Source: Gnetum montanum (lineage: Eukaryota > Streptophyta > Gnetopsida > Gnetales > Gnetaceae). From it: a stretch of DNA of 64,000 bases. The stretch covers positions 1,864,690-1,928,689 of the forward strand of contig MNCI01029492.1 of the NCBI GenBank assembly GCA_015680685.1. The letters are read 5' to 3'. This document shows, piece by piece, positions 36,165-47,464 of the stretch (position 1 is its first letter; each line of letters begins with the position of its first letter). The notes under the pieces were generated by a model. That model did no database searches and was not told the origin of the DNA. It saw only the letters and a program-made list of their open reading frames with translations. Position numbers and translations under genes: made by a program.

Positions 36165-36847
36165 TTATTAAGCATTGATCGCAGGACGTTGTCTTTCCAC
36201 TTGGATAAGTGGTAGCTTTTTCACATTTGCTTTAGTCCAAAGTAAGGCATATGATTATTGATGTTGTTTTGGCCTTATGCTACTCCTAATAATAACATAG
36301 AAATTATTTATTTAATCTAATTAACAACAGGAAGTAAATTCTAAACTAGCCTATGAGTGATGAGTGTTCGTTCCTAGCTTGTTGTATATGTCATGAACCC
36401 ACGTATCCATTACTAGGATTAACAAGTGCTATGCTACTGGGCAAAGCAAGTAATAACTCTACTGGGATTACCAAGTGAATATGTGTATATGCTCGAAACT
36501 AGTCGCGCTCATTTCGCCAATTCATTAATATAAATGGAAACATAAATATTAACTAAGTACATGAAACATAAATTACATTAAAAGTAAATCTAAGTCAAGG
36601 TGTTGTAATGAATAAGAATCAATCTCAATCTTATTACCGTTCATGGAATGTGTCCAAGTATATTGTCACTCGAATAAGATGTCGTACAATTGATTCAGAT
36701 CCACACTACGGACACTCACTGAATGTTCTCTAAGGCTACAAAATAAAACTACAAGAGTCTAGTAACAAAATGACCACAAGATGCTAAATACATGGTGGGA
36801 GCACATGTATTTATAGACGAAAATGCATCCCACAATGTTAGACATCA
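36165..36847 (-). repeat. LTR fragment of the C/F type
   Basis: Partial copy aligned with the 37775-38635 LTR: GTTGTCTTTCCACTTGG, then TACTAGGATTAACAAGTGC, then minus-strand TATAAATA at 36815-36808. It lacks about the first 120 bases. The orientation is opposite to the surrounding element H. Confidence 0.6.
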
Positions 36848-37774
36848 TATAACATAGCATGTGCTCTGATATCGGGGCTAAGATATCGAATACCCAATAT
36901 CTTAGCCACAAGAAAACACAATTCATCAATGGCACATGACCCTAGAACAAAGAAGGATAAACTTTATGTGCTCCTAAATAGATACAAATTTTAGAAGCCT
37001 GACAATAAGGAAAAGTAGTCAATGAAAGAGCCACCACCATCAAGCACCACTTAAGCTACATCGAGTTGTCTCAAAATTTGTTTTATGTTGTTTTGTTCTA
37101 TTGTCATGTAATTATGTCAATTTTGTAAACACCATTGTAGCATTTAATGTCATGTAAACAATGTCATGTAAATCTACTTCCCAATTTTGTAAGGAACTCT
37201 ATTCTCATTTCTTTTTTAACTCAAGGACAAGTTTTCAGTCAGTTGTAGGGGCATGATAAAGTCAATTTTAGTTCACAACAATATTGCAACTATGATATCG
37301 TATCTACAATGTTGTTTATCTGATATCATAGCACATGCTATGTCATTGTAGATACGATATAGCTAGATGTATGCACGGATCCACAAAAGTTTTCATTTCA
37401 CTAGTAGTAGAACTCTTACAGTTTCATTTCATAATTAGCAATAAAGTGTATGCTTGTAGTGTGGTGTTAAGTAATTGTACAATGTCTTTATTTGATTGAG
37501 TTGTACTTGGACATAGTTCATGACTAGTAATAAAGATCAATATTTCTTATCATCATTGCAGCATCCACTTAGTTTTCTTATGTTTACATAGAATAATGTT
37601 TCCTATTTTCCTAGTTTATCATTTTCTTTACAAGCATTTTATTTTACATGTTGAAAGTAAGCAGTATGGATACGACTAGTTTTGAGCACTTAGTGTAGTT
37701 ATCTTGTAACCTAGCAGTGGTGTTGCTTAATTTGCTTAGTGGTAATACCACTTAGTAATCCCAGTGATGATTGT
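36848..37774 (+). other. Probable 3' end of element H, with large hairpin
   Basis: GTTGTAGGGGCA at about 37243-37254 resembles a polypurine tract followed by TGATAAAG, a possible U3 start. Bases 37295-37311 and 37344-37360 are perfect 17-bp inverted repeats with a 32-bp loop that itself contains CATAGCACATGCTATG. No ORF seen. The 5' counterpart LTR is outside the window, so the LTR call is unconfirmed. Confidence 0.4.
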
Positions 37775-38635
37775 TGATGAGCGGCAAGGTACCCCTATGC
37801 TCAACCATACGAATACAAGTGTTTCGCGCACGATCTGGTCGAATTCCAAGGACTAAGTGCCTATGCACCTTTGTGGAACAAGGACAAGTTGGTTGATCGT
37901 TGCCTTCCCAAACTTACTTGTATGTCACGATTGTATGGTTAAGTAAGTTTGAGGTATATGATTTTTATAGCTTTTATGTTTTTATGTCCTACTACTAATA
38001 AGGGAGGAGAGAGAGAGATAACTAAGTGACTAATTTAACTTAACTACTGATTAACTAGGCTTTAAACTAATCCTAACACCGGTATCCATTCTCACTTGCC
38101 GTACACATCCTAAACCAGCGCAACACTACTAGGATTACCAAACACTAATCGTTACTGGGCTACTAAGTGTTACACGCATGCTCGAAGTGATCGTACTATG
38201 TGTGCTAATAACAGAAATGTAAAGTGCATAAAATAAAATAAAATAAATGTATAAGAAAATAAAATAAAATAAATGAGCAAGAAAACAAATCTCAAGTGCT
38301 GCAAGAAAAAATCCAAGAGCTAGTCTTTATTGTCATACACAAGGTGTGCTCAGGTACACAATGCTCGAAAAAAGATCCATCCACACTTAGACCTCCTGCT
38401 GCAGGCACTTGGAAAATACTCTAACTTGACTCCTAAAAGACTTCCCTTAAAAGACTTCCTTCCAAGACTTCCTCCCTAAATTGTGCACTTCAGCACTATA
38501 TTTATAGGCTTGGGAGCAACTACTCTAATAATTTGTAAAACTACCACTCTAATTTTAGAAAAACTGCCACTCTAATTTTAGAGAAACTACCACTCTAATA
38601 ATTAGAATAAACTACTAGAGTAACGACTCTCATCA
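37775..38635 (-). repeat. 3' LTR of element F (861 bp)
   Basis: Ends TGATGAG and CTCATCA, as in element C. Minus-strand TATAAATA at 38506-38499. An AAATAAAAT microsatellite lies near 38228-38272 and a GA-rich run near 38005-38020. Right of it, on the minus strand, CAATTGTGGGGGTA gives a good polypurine tract, so this is the 3' LTR of a minus-strand element. Confidence 0.75.
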
Positions 38636-40150
38636 TACCCCCACAATTGAATGAAAATTCGTCCTCGAGTTCCTTACAAAATGTTGGGAAGGTATGGGAT
38701 TATTGACTAATTGACAACTAACGGTGGAATGGGATGATAAACTCAACGTGCCCAGTGAATGGATCAATAAGCATATTACAACATTAGTGTTCATAACCAT
38801 TGTGGTGAACACTCATACATAAATGACATCCAAGCCTTTAATTGGTAGCTTGTAGAGAAAGAGAGAGAGAAAATGAAGCGTGTTGCTACCAATGCTTAAA
38901 TTGCGCCTTTTGTTGTTTATCCATAGCCACGCCACCAGACTTGCTCCTTTCGTAAAGTCTCCAGTTTTGATCCATCCTAAATGCTTCCTCTAAGCCTAGT
39001 TCATTATTTGTATGATCGCCATTTGCACACACAACACAGTCACAAATGAACAAGGATAGATAAACCGCAATGCAATTGATGCCTTGCCTCGAAATGAAGC
39101 ACATTGGCTGAGTTGTGGTTAATGCAGAAATTGGTTTAGAGATTTATCACTGGAAACTACCCAAGGTGTAGGGGTTATGCGAATAGTAAAATGGAGAAAA
39201 TTGAAAAATTTGTGCTAGGGCGCCCACGACTAAGAGTGAACCTTCGGTAGCTATAAGATGGAAAAATATGAAGAACAAGAAAGATGGAAAAAAATATCAA
39301 CGGTAATGCCAATAAAATGAATGTCATGGATGGCGATGAAACAAGAAATGATTGATTGCAAAAAATTTTTAAGGGAAAGAAGTTAACAATTGCACCAAAA
39401 AGAAATGCCAGTGGGTCCTCCCCAAAGCAGGCTCATGCCTTTTATGCCCTAAAAAACCAACAAACCAAAGAATCTGTAGGCTCTAGGAATGTCATTTGGA
39501 AGCAAGAGTTAAAAACTTACCCATAAGAATTCACCAAAGAAAAAAAATGCATCAACCTAGAATGGACTAATGATAAAACCAATAATGAGGTGGAAAATGG
39601 AAAGAGAGATGGAGAGGAGAGAATGGAATGGAATCCCAAGAACAAGGTTGTGTAAAGTCCCTTGTGTATTTCATGGTTAATGTGACTAAGTAGAACTCAA
39701 CCCAAATCTAGACTCAAACAAACCACGTCTAGTGACCTCGCATCAACACACTTGACCAATCCATCCACTTGAAGCAACAAAGTACGCAGCGTTCACACAG
39801 AACTAACACGTATGCTCATTTGAATGCAGACCAAATAACACACATATATGCCAAAACAAACCATTTTATTGCACACACAATAGCATTTACAGAGCTGAAA
39901 GGAATGCTTGTTCCAGAGCAACATGCATCACATAACGATTTCTCTTTCAGTGATGGAGAGAATGCTTAGTTTCTGAGCAAAGAGCATCAAGAAACTGATA
40001 TCTTCTCCTTACAACAAACTCACACTTGCAGAAACAAACTCACACTTGCAGACTACTCGACTCACTTATGCTACCCACATCTATATCTTTACACACACAC
40101 ATACACTGTTATTTATAGCTTACAAACCGCCTTACATCAATGGATGCCAA
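38636..40150 (-). other. Element F internal 3' region
   Basis: Polypurine tract at 38644-38636 (minus GTGGGGGTA). A short minus-strand frame at 39104-38886 (LEEAFRMDQNWRLYERSKSG) has no recognised domain. Bases 39432-39408 carry the block shared with H and C. A 20-21 bp direct duplication (AAACAAACTCACACTTGCAG) lies near 40010-40050. Confidence 0.45.
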
Positions 40151-40210
40151 CTGGGATGATCTACTTTTTAGGATTCGGATCCACTTAAAGAGATTGTGGC
40201 AGATAACTTT

Positions 40211-41159
40211 TTAGCGTGACGGTGGACTGTTTGGACCAAAATCGACACTATTTCCATCAGAATCGTCTGCATGGTTGTGGAAGTCTTCAGAGCTGTAATC
40301 ATATCGTCCGGGAGAATCATTAGGCGTGCTGTCCGTGCTACCATTAGATTCTTCTGAGTGCTCGCCAACAAGATAAAGTTTGATTTCCTTTCCTCTAGAG
40401 GCACGATAGTCATCAATCCTGCGGTCCATATAATAGAGCTCTAAAGTGTACGAGACTTTTAGATGGATGTGACAGTGGTGCTGGATATCATAGGCATTAG
40501 CAGTGTACACATCTTGATAAAAAGCTTGCCCCCATGTGAGTTGCCAGTCTGTCCTTTTGGAAATGTAGGTAATGAGAAAATAGACTGGGTTGGATGACAT
40601 GTGTAAAAAATTCCAAGCCATGTGGTCAGGATTCCCGTAAAACAAGAAATCACCCCGGTGACCATAGAGATTTGTGTGGAGAGGACCAGGATAATTGGTT
40701 GGTAAGTAAGAAGGGGAATGACCAAATTTAGCCCACCAAGACCAGAATAATTCATCATTGTCTGGAGGTGTACTGAGAGGACTAAACGAGATTCGATAGA
40801 CATGAAAATCACTCGGCTGGTAATAAGGCCAGTTTAAACAATCAGCAGAATACTAGTTGCGGAATTCAAGATTGGTGAGATTCACATCTGTGGCAAGGAA
40901 AAGATATGGAGTAGGAACTTGATTCCATTGGGTTCTTCTTGCAGGTAGTGGAAGGGCTGTGAAGACCTTCTGGGTAATGATGGCATCAGAATGCTGAGAC
41001 CTTGTGTTATTACAGAAAGCAGTCCATTCATTTTCAAATCTACTAGTTTCACTAAAATACTGGGGAAAACTGAGAAATCTTTCATTTGGTAAACTAGGAC
41101 GTAATCTCCTTGAGGAACGAAGAGTCCATCCTTCGCTACGGAGTAACTCTGAAAAATAA
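40211..41159 (-). pseudogene. Caulimovirid downstream ORF, function unknown
   Basis: A minus-strand reading begins just after the RNase H stop. It carries aromatic-rich blocks (FWSWWAKFGHSP near 40745-40710, WNFLHMSSNPVYFLITY near 40615-40565) and ends in an acidic Ser/Asp-rich tail (DSPGRYDYSSEDF). It is interrupted at least once near 40850, with frame changes nearer the start. Position fits a second ORF as in several endogenous caulimovirid genera; in caulimoviruses this place holds the inclusion-body and transactivator protein. I see no motif that proves either. Confidence 0.5.
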
Positions 41160-41161
41160 AA

Positions 41162-43040
41162 CTAAAAATTATTAGTACTACTAGAGAGTTGGAACTCTCT
41201 AGTTAAAAAATCAAAAAGACAATTTTTTGAGCCTTCAATATACTCACTATCGAATTCAAAATTAGCTAAAAATAAACTCCATCGGATCAGCCGTGTATGA
41301 GCCACTTTTGTAAGATTCTTGGATTGTAGATACTTGTCAAAATGTTTTAAATCACTCCTGACGATGAAACGTTGTGGTTGGAGGAATAAACGAAATTTCT
41401 CTATGCCCTTTACAATGGCTAGAAGTTCTTTATGGGAACTGTGATATCTTTGTTGTGCTTCATTGAACTTCCCAGAAGCATATCTACAGATCCTAATCGT
41501 ACGGTTTTGTTCTTGTTTTAGAGTGGCGCCCCAAAAACATTCAGAGGCATCTGTTTCAAGGATAAACTTACCTTCACCTGGAAGAAACAGTGGAGGTAAT
41601 TCTTGGCAAACTTGCTTGATCTTCTTCACAGCCTCGGTGCATGTATGGGTCCATGGAGGAGAATGTTTTTGCAATAATATATTTAATACATCTCGTTCCT
41701 TAGCTATATCCTTAAAGAAACTAGAAACATAATTTATACATCCTAAAAATCGTTGTATCTGGACTTTGGTTTCTAAGATATCAGGAAATTTAATAATACT
41801 TTGGACTATATGTGGTTGTAATTTTATAATACCGGCAGAGATTTCTAAACCTAAAAATTCATTTTTGTTGGTAAGAGGACAAGTCCATTTTTATCTATGA
41901 GGTCAGAAAAAATACGCAAATGATCTAAATGTTCTTTTACCGATTTACTAAGAACTAAAATATCATCTATGTAGGCTAATATAAACGGATAAGAATGGAA
42001 AATAGAATCCATCATTTTTTGGAAAATGGATGGTGCAGTTTTGATGCCGAACGGCAAGACATTCCATTCATATAATCCACCGGGTACTGTGAAAGCCGTT
42101 TTCCAACGATCAGATTCCTGAATCTGGATCTGCCAAAATCCTGATTTCAAATCAAACTTGGAATAGATATTCGTATGTGGCAGTCGTTGAAATAAATCAT
42201 CTTTATTTGGAATAGGATGTTGGACTGATTTAATAATATCATTCAGAGGTTTATAATTAACCACTAAACGTTTTTTTCCTCTGACTAATTCGGCTCGTTT
42301 GTTTACAAAGAAAGCGGCACAAGCAAACATACTGGTGCTTGGTCGGATTAAACCTCTTTGTAAATATTCTTGGATCTCTGATTCACATTCTTTTCTGAGA
42401 CTAGGAGACATTCCTATATGTTGTGCAGTAGACTTTACTTTTACTCCATCTTGTAATTCGATCCGACACCAATGTTCTTTTTTGTGACGAAACATAGTAG
42501 GGTCATCATTTGCAAATTGGAGTAATTGAGTTTTTATGTCTTCAAAACTTGGTTGATATTTTTCGATTTGGTTAACAATCCAAGTTTCACTTTTTTGATT
42601 ATATTTTTGGAGTTTTTGATTTTTAAATTGTTGTCTAGCATTTATCCTAGTAAACTTATGTTGGTTTAATTTGATAAATTGTTTGGTAATCGTAATATCA
42701 AAATTTTGTAAATTGTCTGATCCTATTAAACAATCATAAGAAGGTAAAGGAAATTGACAGACTATGAAATACACTATCTTTTTATCAGGCATTAGAACAG
42801 GTAACTTAGCTTGCTTTGTTAACAACCTTTTCTAGGTGTTGAAGGAAATGTGAGATGGTTCCTTTTCTTCCCAAAAACAAGTTGGAATTGTTTCTTCTCT
42901 AGCAAGTGATACTTTTGCACCTGTGTTAAACAAACAATCTATAGTATACCTATGATACTTAGGCCATGATATCATAAATGAACAGGCAGGTAAAATTGGT
43001 CGTGAAGTATTACAGTTTACTTCTAATATTACGCTTACCT
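41162..43040 (-). pseudogene. Caulimovirid protease-RT-RNase H
   Basis: Protease begins near 42960. Its active site reads F-N-T-G-A (about 42933-42917), with Asn in place of the catalytic Asp. One in-frame stop lies at 42834-42832. RT spans about 42500-41850, with KFDLKSGFWQI, LPFGIKTAPSIFQ and YIDDILVLSKS (about 41975-41943). A frameshift separates RT from RNase H (about 41850-41680). RNase H at 41674-41162 has ETDASECFWGA and RSDLKHF. The gene would copy the pregenomic RNA into DNA. The protease change and breaks make it inactive. Confidence 0.85.
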
Positions 43041-44465
43041 GTTTTGTTTCCTTTTCATATTTTGCTTGTTGCCAACTCTCTTCTTCTTGTTCTAAGCATT
43101 TAAGTTCCTCTGAGGCCTGTTGAAGATACTTCTTGAGTTGTTTGATACGAAACTGTCGCCACATAGAAGTTTGTATATCTGGTGTAACTTCTCTTTCTTC
43201 ATTATGTGGTGTTTGTGTTTCATCTTCAAAGTCTACAATATTTGGATTCTGGGAATCTTGATATATACCAAATGATTCCTCAAGCATTTGCTTATGTGTT
43301 TCTATCTCATTCCGTTTAGATTTTACTTTGTGTTTGTAAGCCCTAAATTTATATAAGTCTTCTAAAGGAACCTTTTGCCATTTCTTTTCTAATTGGCGTA
43401 GTTGGCTTTTTAACATGGAATATGTTGGATCTTTTTCATAGAGATCATCACTTTCTGATTCTTCATTCATGTAAACATGATACATATACCCTAAAGAATC
43501 TGTATCATAATCTAAATCACCTGGTTCGTTGGGGTAGTCAGGAATATCTTCGAATTCCATTTCACTGGAATATTGATCTGAAGATTCTAAGTAAATATCC
43601 CCGTTTGAAAATGATAAGTCAGAATCATATGTTAGGAAGAAATCATCTTCCGTAAGTTTCATTGTTTCGATGAAATTGATGCGTTGAGGATGATTATCCT
43701 TTTTTGGGCATTGGTTAGAATAATGCTTCCTGAACAAATGAAACATCTGACTTCCTTGTTTTTATATGGCCCTTATTTTCGTTTAAACATACCTTTAAAA
43801 GGTTTTTGTGGCCAATTTTTCCGTTTGATTTTTGGCTGGAATTTTCGTTTCCAGACTTTCTTTGGTTTTGAATATTTCTATGATGCACGTTGTGTAGGTT
43901 TACATACACATAGCTCAGTCTGTTGTTTTCTATTTCTAATTAGCTATCCAAAATTATCTTCAGGACACATTTGTAAACATAAGTCTTTACCTATTTGTTT
44001 AGCTAAGGATCCTACTAATTTTTGTGTTTTTTGCTGGACACACAGATCCCTTGTGACTTTTTCAAGGAATTGGCGGATGGCACTAAAACTCATTTCCTCG
44101 AGATCCTTTTCTTCATGTTGAAGTTGGGCTCGATAATAACTAGCAAAAGGCGTTGGAAGACATCCTAACAGATGTTCTTTTGCACCTACGTCATGTATGA
44201 GTTTTCCATAATAATACCATTCTTCCATGATGTCAAGGAATGGAGGCATGTCCTGAATCTTATGTAATCTTGAATTATAAAACAACGTCCTATATGCATT
44301 ATCCCTATCAGCTTTATTTCTTAACAATTCTTTCGTAATAGCATTTAAGAAAATAACATGTGGATTGTTTAATAATTTTTTACGTACGGGAGCTTCTATG
44401 AAATTCCACCAACGTTTTAACATACCGAGGAGAGCAAAGAGTTGCCACCATTCCGAGGAGAGCAA
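43041..44465 (-). pseudogene. Caulimovirid coat protein and zinc-knuckle region
   Basis: The 44465-43944 frame has a coat-protein-like segment with WWNFIEAPVRKKL, FLDIMEEWYYYGKLIHD and ASYYRAQLQHEEKDLEEM. A frameshift follows, then a Lys/Asn/His-rich basic stretch (about 43909-43760) and the remains of a zinc knuckle (HYSNQCPKK near 43725). An acidic, coiled-coil-rich linker (43690-43040) leads into protease. The coat protein start is missing: upstream sequence switches to element F at about 44480. At least two frame changes. Confidence 0.7.
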
Positions 44466-45135
44466 GATGGAGAAGTAGGAAGCAAGAAAGGGCCTTAGTT
44501 AGAGGGAACCTTCAGGCATGGGTAACATGTCTTTCCAGTTCCATAACCAGTGCTTGTAGCCCATATTGCTTTATTATGTCTAAGAGGTGTGCTTTGAATT
44601 CTCACTTTTTTTTTGCATGAAAACCACACCATGCAAAGACTTATTTTTATTCACTCGGCTTCCTGATTTTTGAACAATGTCAGAATGGTGGAAAACCCAA
44701 GAAAAAGCATCCAAGCACCCAAGAGAATGGCCAACACAAATGCATTAAATCCCCTTGAAGTCACACCCTTTTCATTATTTGAGTCTTTCCTTGTTTTGAA
44801 AAATACCCAGCCACCAATTCATTAAAAGTTTACTTAGAAGAAGAGGAACTGTATAGTTCCAAGCCAAAGGAGACCATAGAGTTGTATGGATGAGTGGACA
44901 ACGTGGACTCATTGCCTGTTTTACTAAAAGAACCATACCTTAATATCAGCATCATAATTCAAAGGTAAAAACCAAACATTAGCAATTAATATGATATAAT
45001 TTAATCCACCATCATGAGCACTTATTAGATGATGAATAAAAGTAAATCAAGCAAACAAAGAAACAGTAAAAACATGAACGATGGTGTAAAACAAAAATAA
45101 GAAAAGTTGAACAAAACAAAAATGTGTAAAACATA
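44466..45135 (-). other. Element F post-integrase remnant
   Basis: The inverse complement of 44490-44800 matches element H 32220-32530, so this is the post-integrase region of a minus-strand relative (F). Coding parts of F further right were replaced where E2 begins. Bases 44900-45135 are AT-rich with no gene seen. Confidence 0.6.
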
Positions 45136-45589
45136 AAACACCATAAATTTCAGGACTCATGATTCAGCAGAGTCTCGAAATTTGGGCAAGGATCTCTGTG
45201 AGCATGGTGTCACGTTGAACCGTGCAGACAATATGGCACCCTGGAAGTCCTAATGCCTACAAAGCTGCTTCCGGGCCTACCCGCCATCCTCTATAGCATA
45301 GTCAATGTAGCACCCAGCCATGAGGCTAGTTTGCATGAAAAAGGCACTAGGGGTAGACCGTACAGTTCGGCAAATTTTCTATCTCTTGGGCTAACAGGCT
45401 TGCTACACCCTTTAGCTTGCCCAACTTAACACTTGATCCAACTAACGATCTACCTAGGGACCATGCTAGGAGTTGCCGAAAGTGTTTATGATGAGCAAAA
45501 CAGGTTTGCTCTGCTGCCACACCAGGACATGACCGATATTCTGTGACAAAATGTTTGCAAAGTAAGCCAGAATTTGAGCCAAATCTAGG

Positions 45590-46090
45590 TGCTACGCTAC
45601 GCAGTGTAGCGCAGCGTAGCACAGCATAGTAGGATCAAAACGAGCAAAGGTCCCCTGCCAAGTGGTTCCTAGCAAAGGGATTGCACTTGGCCACATTCAG
45701 ACCTCTAAGACTGTCTATCCCACTTTGCCCCTCGGGCCCTAACCAGAATTGCTCAACAAACTATTGCAAATCGAACAGGAATTCATGTCACATTGGCTGC
45801 TACGCTATGATACACTACGCACCGTAGCACAGCGTAGCAAAGATACACAGCACAAAAGTGTTCCAAGGATGAACTCTGTAGGTCCTAGGACCTTTCAACA
45901 TGAATGACAGGGTTGCAGTTGCTTACCTGGCCAGGCCTCAAATAGGTATTTTTCAGCTTTCGGGCAAGGTTACTCTCAGATTGACGGCTACACTATGCTA
46001 TGTTACGTAGCATAGCACAACGTAGCATGCGAGTGTTTACGCTACATCCATACGCCATACGCTAGGCAGTGTAAGTAGCGTAACACTTGC
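45590..46090 (+). repeat. GCTACGCT/AGCGTAGC inverted-repeat clusters in E2 U3
   Basis: Three clusters (about 45590-45630, 45803-45845, 45985-46090) of imperfect palindromes such as GCTACGCTACGCAGTGTAGC. The 3' LTR has the same kind at 63331-63368 and elsewhere. Confidence 0.8.
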
Positions 46091-46505
46091 GTGAAAGCCT
46101 CAGAGCATCTTCGGTTAGCCCTAGAGCTTGTTGGTAATGGTCACTCCCATCCTAGCATTTCTTCAATGGACAGAATCAGCAAGTTTGCTTTGTTTTGCAC
46201 CCCCTTGATTATCCCCAAAGTTGTCCCTAGTAGGGAAGACATAGTCGTGGAGCACAAGCTCCATTTTGCATTCATGTTGGCATTCTTTATAACAAACATG
46301 GTAGTTCACTAGATTTTGGCACATGTAGCTTAAATGATATGGTCACAGTACAGGAAGTGTCATGTTTAGCATCACATTGCAGCGTAGCACACCAGCGTGA
46401 CACTGCAGCAGATCATTACATAGCAGCATGGCATAATCACGTTTACACTCTGTGGAACCCAGGACACATGGCATCCAAACCACATTTCTCTCCCACTTCT
46501 GGCTC

Positions 46506-46513
46506 TATAAATA
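46506..46513 (+). promoter_or_regulatory. TATA box of E2 5' LTR
   Basis: TATAAATA in the context GGCTCTATAAATACCCCAA, as in the E1 LTR. Confidence 0.72.
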
Positions 46514-47180
46514 CCCCAACGAACAACATTCAAAGGGTTGGCTTTTGGAATCATCTTTCCTGTAGTTGGCTTCTGGCATTCTTGGCTTTTGGACTTGCCT
46601 TTCTTGTGATTAGCATTTTGGCATTTTGGCTTTTTGGCAATTAGCTTTGGCAAAGAGACTAGCAAGCAGAGGGTTGAAAAATAGTAAACCCCAATAGCAG
46701 CACTTTCCAAATCTCTCCTAGCCCAACGAACACCAGCTCACTGGTTCCTATAAGCAAGCTGTTGGCAGTAGTTCAAGGAGCCGTGACCATACTGCTTCGC
46801 TGTAAGCTGTGCCAATCCACATTGCACATCAGTTGTACACCTTCTCTAGCCAAAGAAAGATCAAATCCCCCTATCTTAGGATGGTGCATTTTCTCACTCA
46901 AGTCTATTTCATTTCGTTTTGCTGTTATCATATTTTGCATTATCCTCTATCAGTTTATGTTTGTCACTCATCACTCAAGTTATACCTAACATCTTTAAAA
47001 GAAACATTTACGAAAGATTATTGTACACCGATTAAGTCCCTGTCTGATCAACCAGACCATTTAGGGCACCCCATTTTCGTTTTTCTCCAGCACGGGCCTC
47101 GTGTGGATTTGGGGTTAAGCTGTATGCCCTGTAACCTCTTGCTGTTCTAACCACCAACATTTTCGGTCACTACAGTTTTT

Positions 47181-47199
47181 TGGCACTAGAAGGAGGGCC
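47181..47199 (+). other. E2 primer binding site
   Basis: TGGCACTAGAAGGAGGGCC, differing from the E1 site at one base. Confidence 0.8.
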
Positions 47200-47464
47200 T
47201 CTTTGTGCCCCGTTCTTGCTTCATGGGCAATCTTGCATGCTCTATATAGCGTAGACCTAACAGCCTTGTGGTTGTCTACCCACCGGGTGGTGCAGATTGG
47301 TTGCAACGATGGTTCCTCAGGAACCCTGCAAGATGAAAGCCTCCAACTGCATACTATATCGCATTCACTTTGTTGACTACGCTATGCTACCTGCTTTTGA
47401 CACTCCTCAACATACCCTGTTTCAGCCTTTCTCTTCTCTACAATTTTTTCTTTTACAATAGAAA

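Larger units (their letters stand above)
40160..44465 (-). mobile_element. Endogenous caulimovirid (pararetrovirus) copy
   Basis: Order on the minus strand: coat protein, zinc-knuckle remnant, protease, RT, RNase H, then a further ORF. There is no integrase, and RT and RNase H are of pararetroviral type, as in Caulimoviridae. No movement-protein region is seen upstream of the coat protein, where element F sequence begins. Frameshifts and stops show it is an old, non-functional copy. It is flanked on both sides by parts of element F. I saw no clear tRNA-Met primer site. Confidence 0.82.
45136..47174 (+). repeat. E2 5' LTR, missing first ~90 bp
   Basis: AAACACCATAAATTTCAGG at 45136 pairs with 62752; the TGTTGGTG start (62663) has no counterpart here. 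It ends CACTACA, six bases before the PBS. Compared with the 3' LTR it lacks about 330 bp that lie at 63118-63447. TATA at 46506-46513. Confidence 0.88.

Noticed and set aside
37775-38635. 3' LTR of element H
   Set aside because: The TATA box and polypurine tract place it on the minus strand, opposite to H coding sequence. It belongs to element F.
43422-44121. Plus-strand frames over the caulimovirid region
   Set aside because: The minus strand carries the recognisable coat, protease and RT sequence.
47115-47306. Minus-strand frame over the E2 PBS
   Set aside because: It crosses the LTR end and primer site, and has no homologue in E1.
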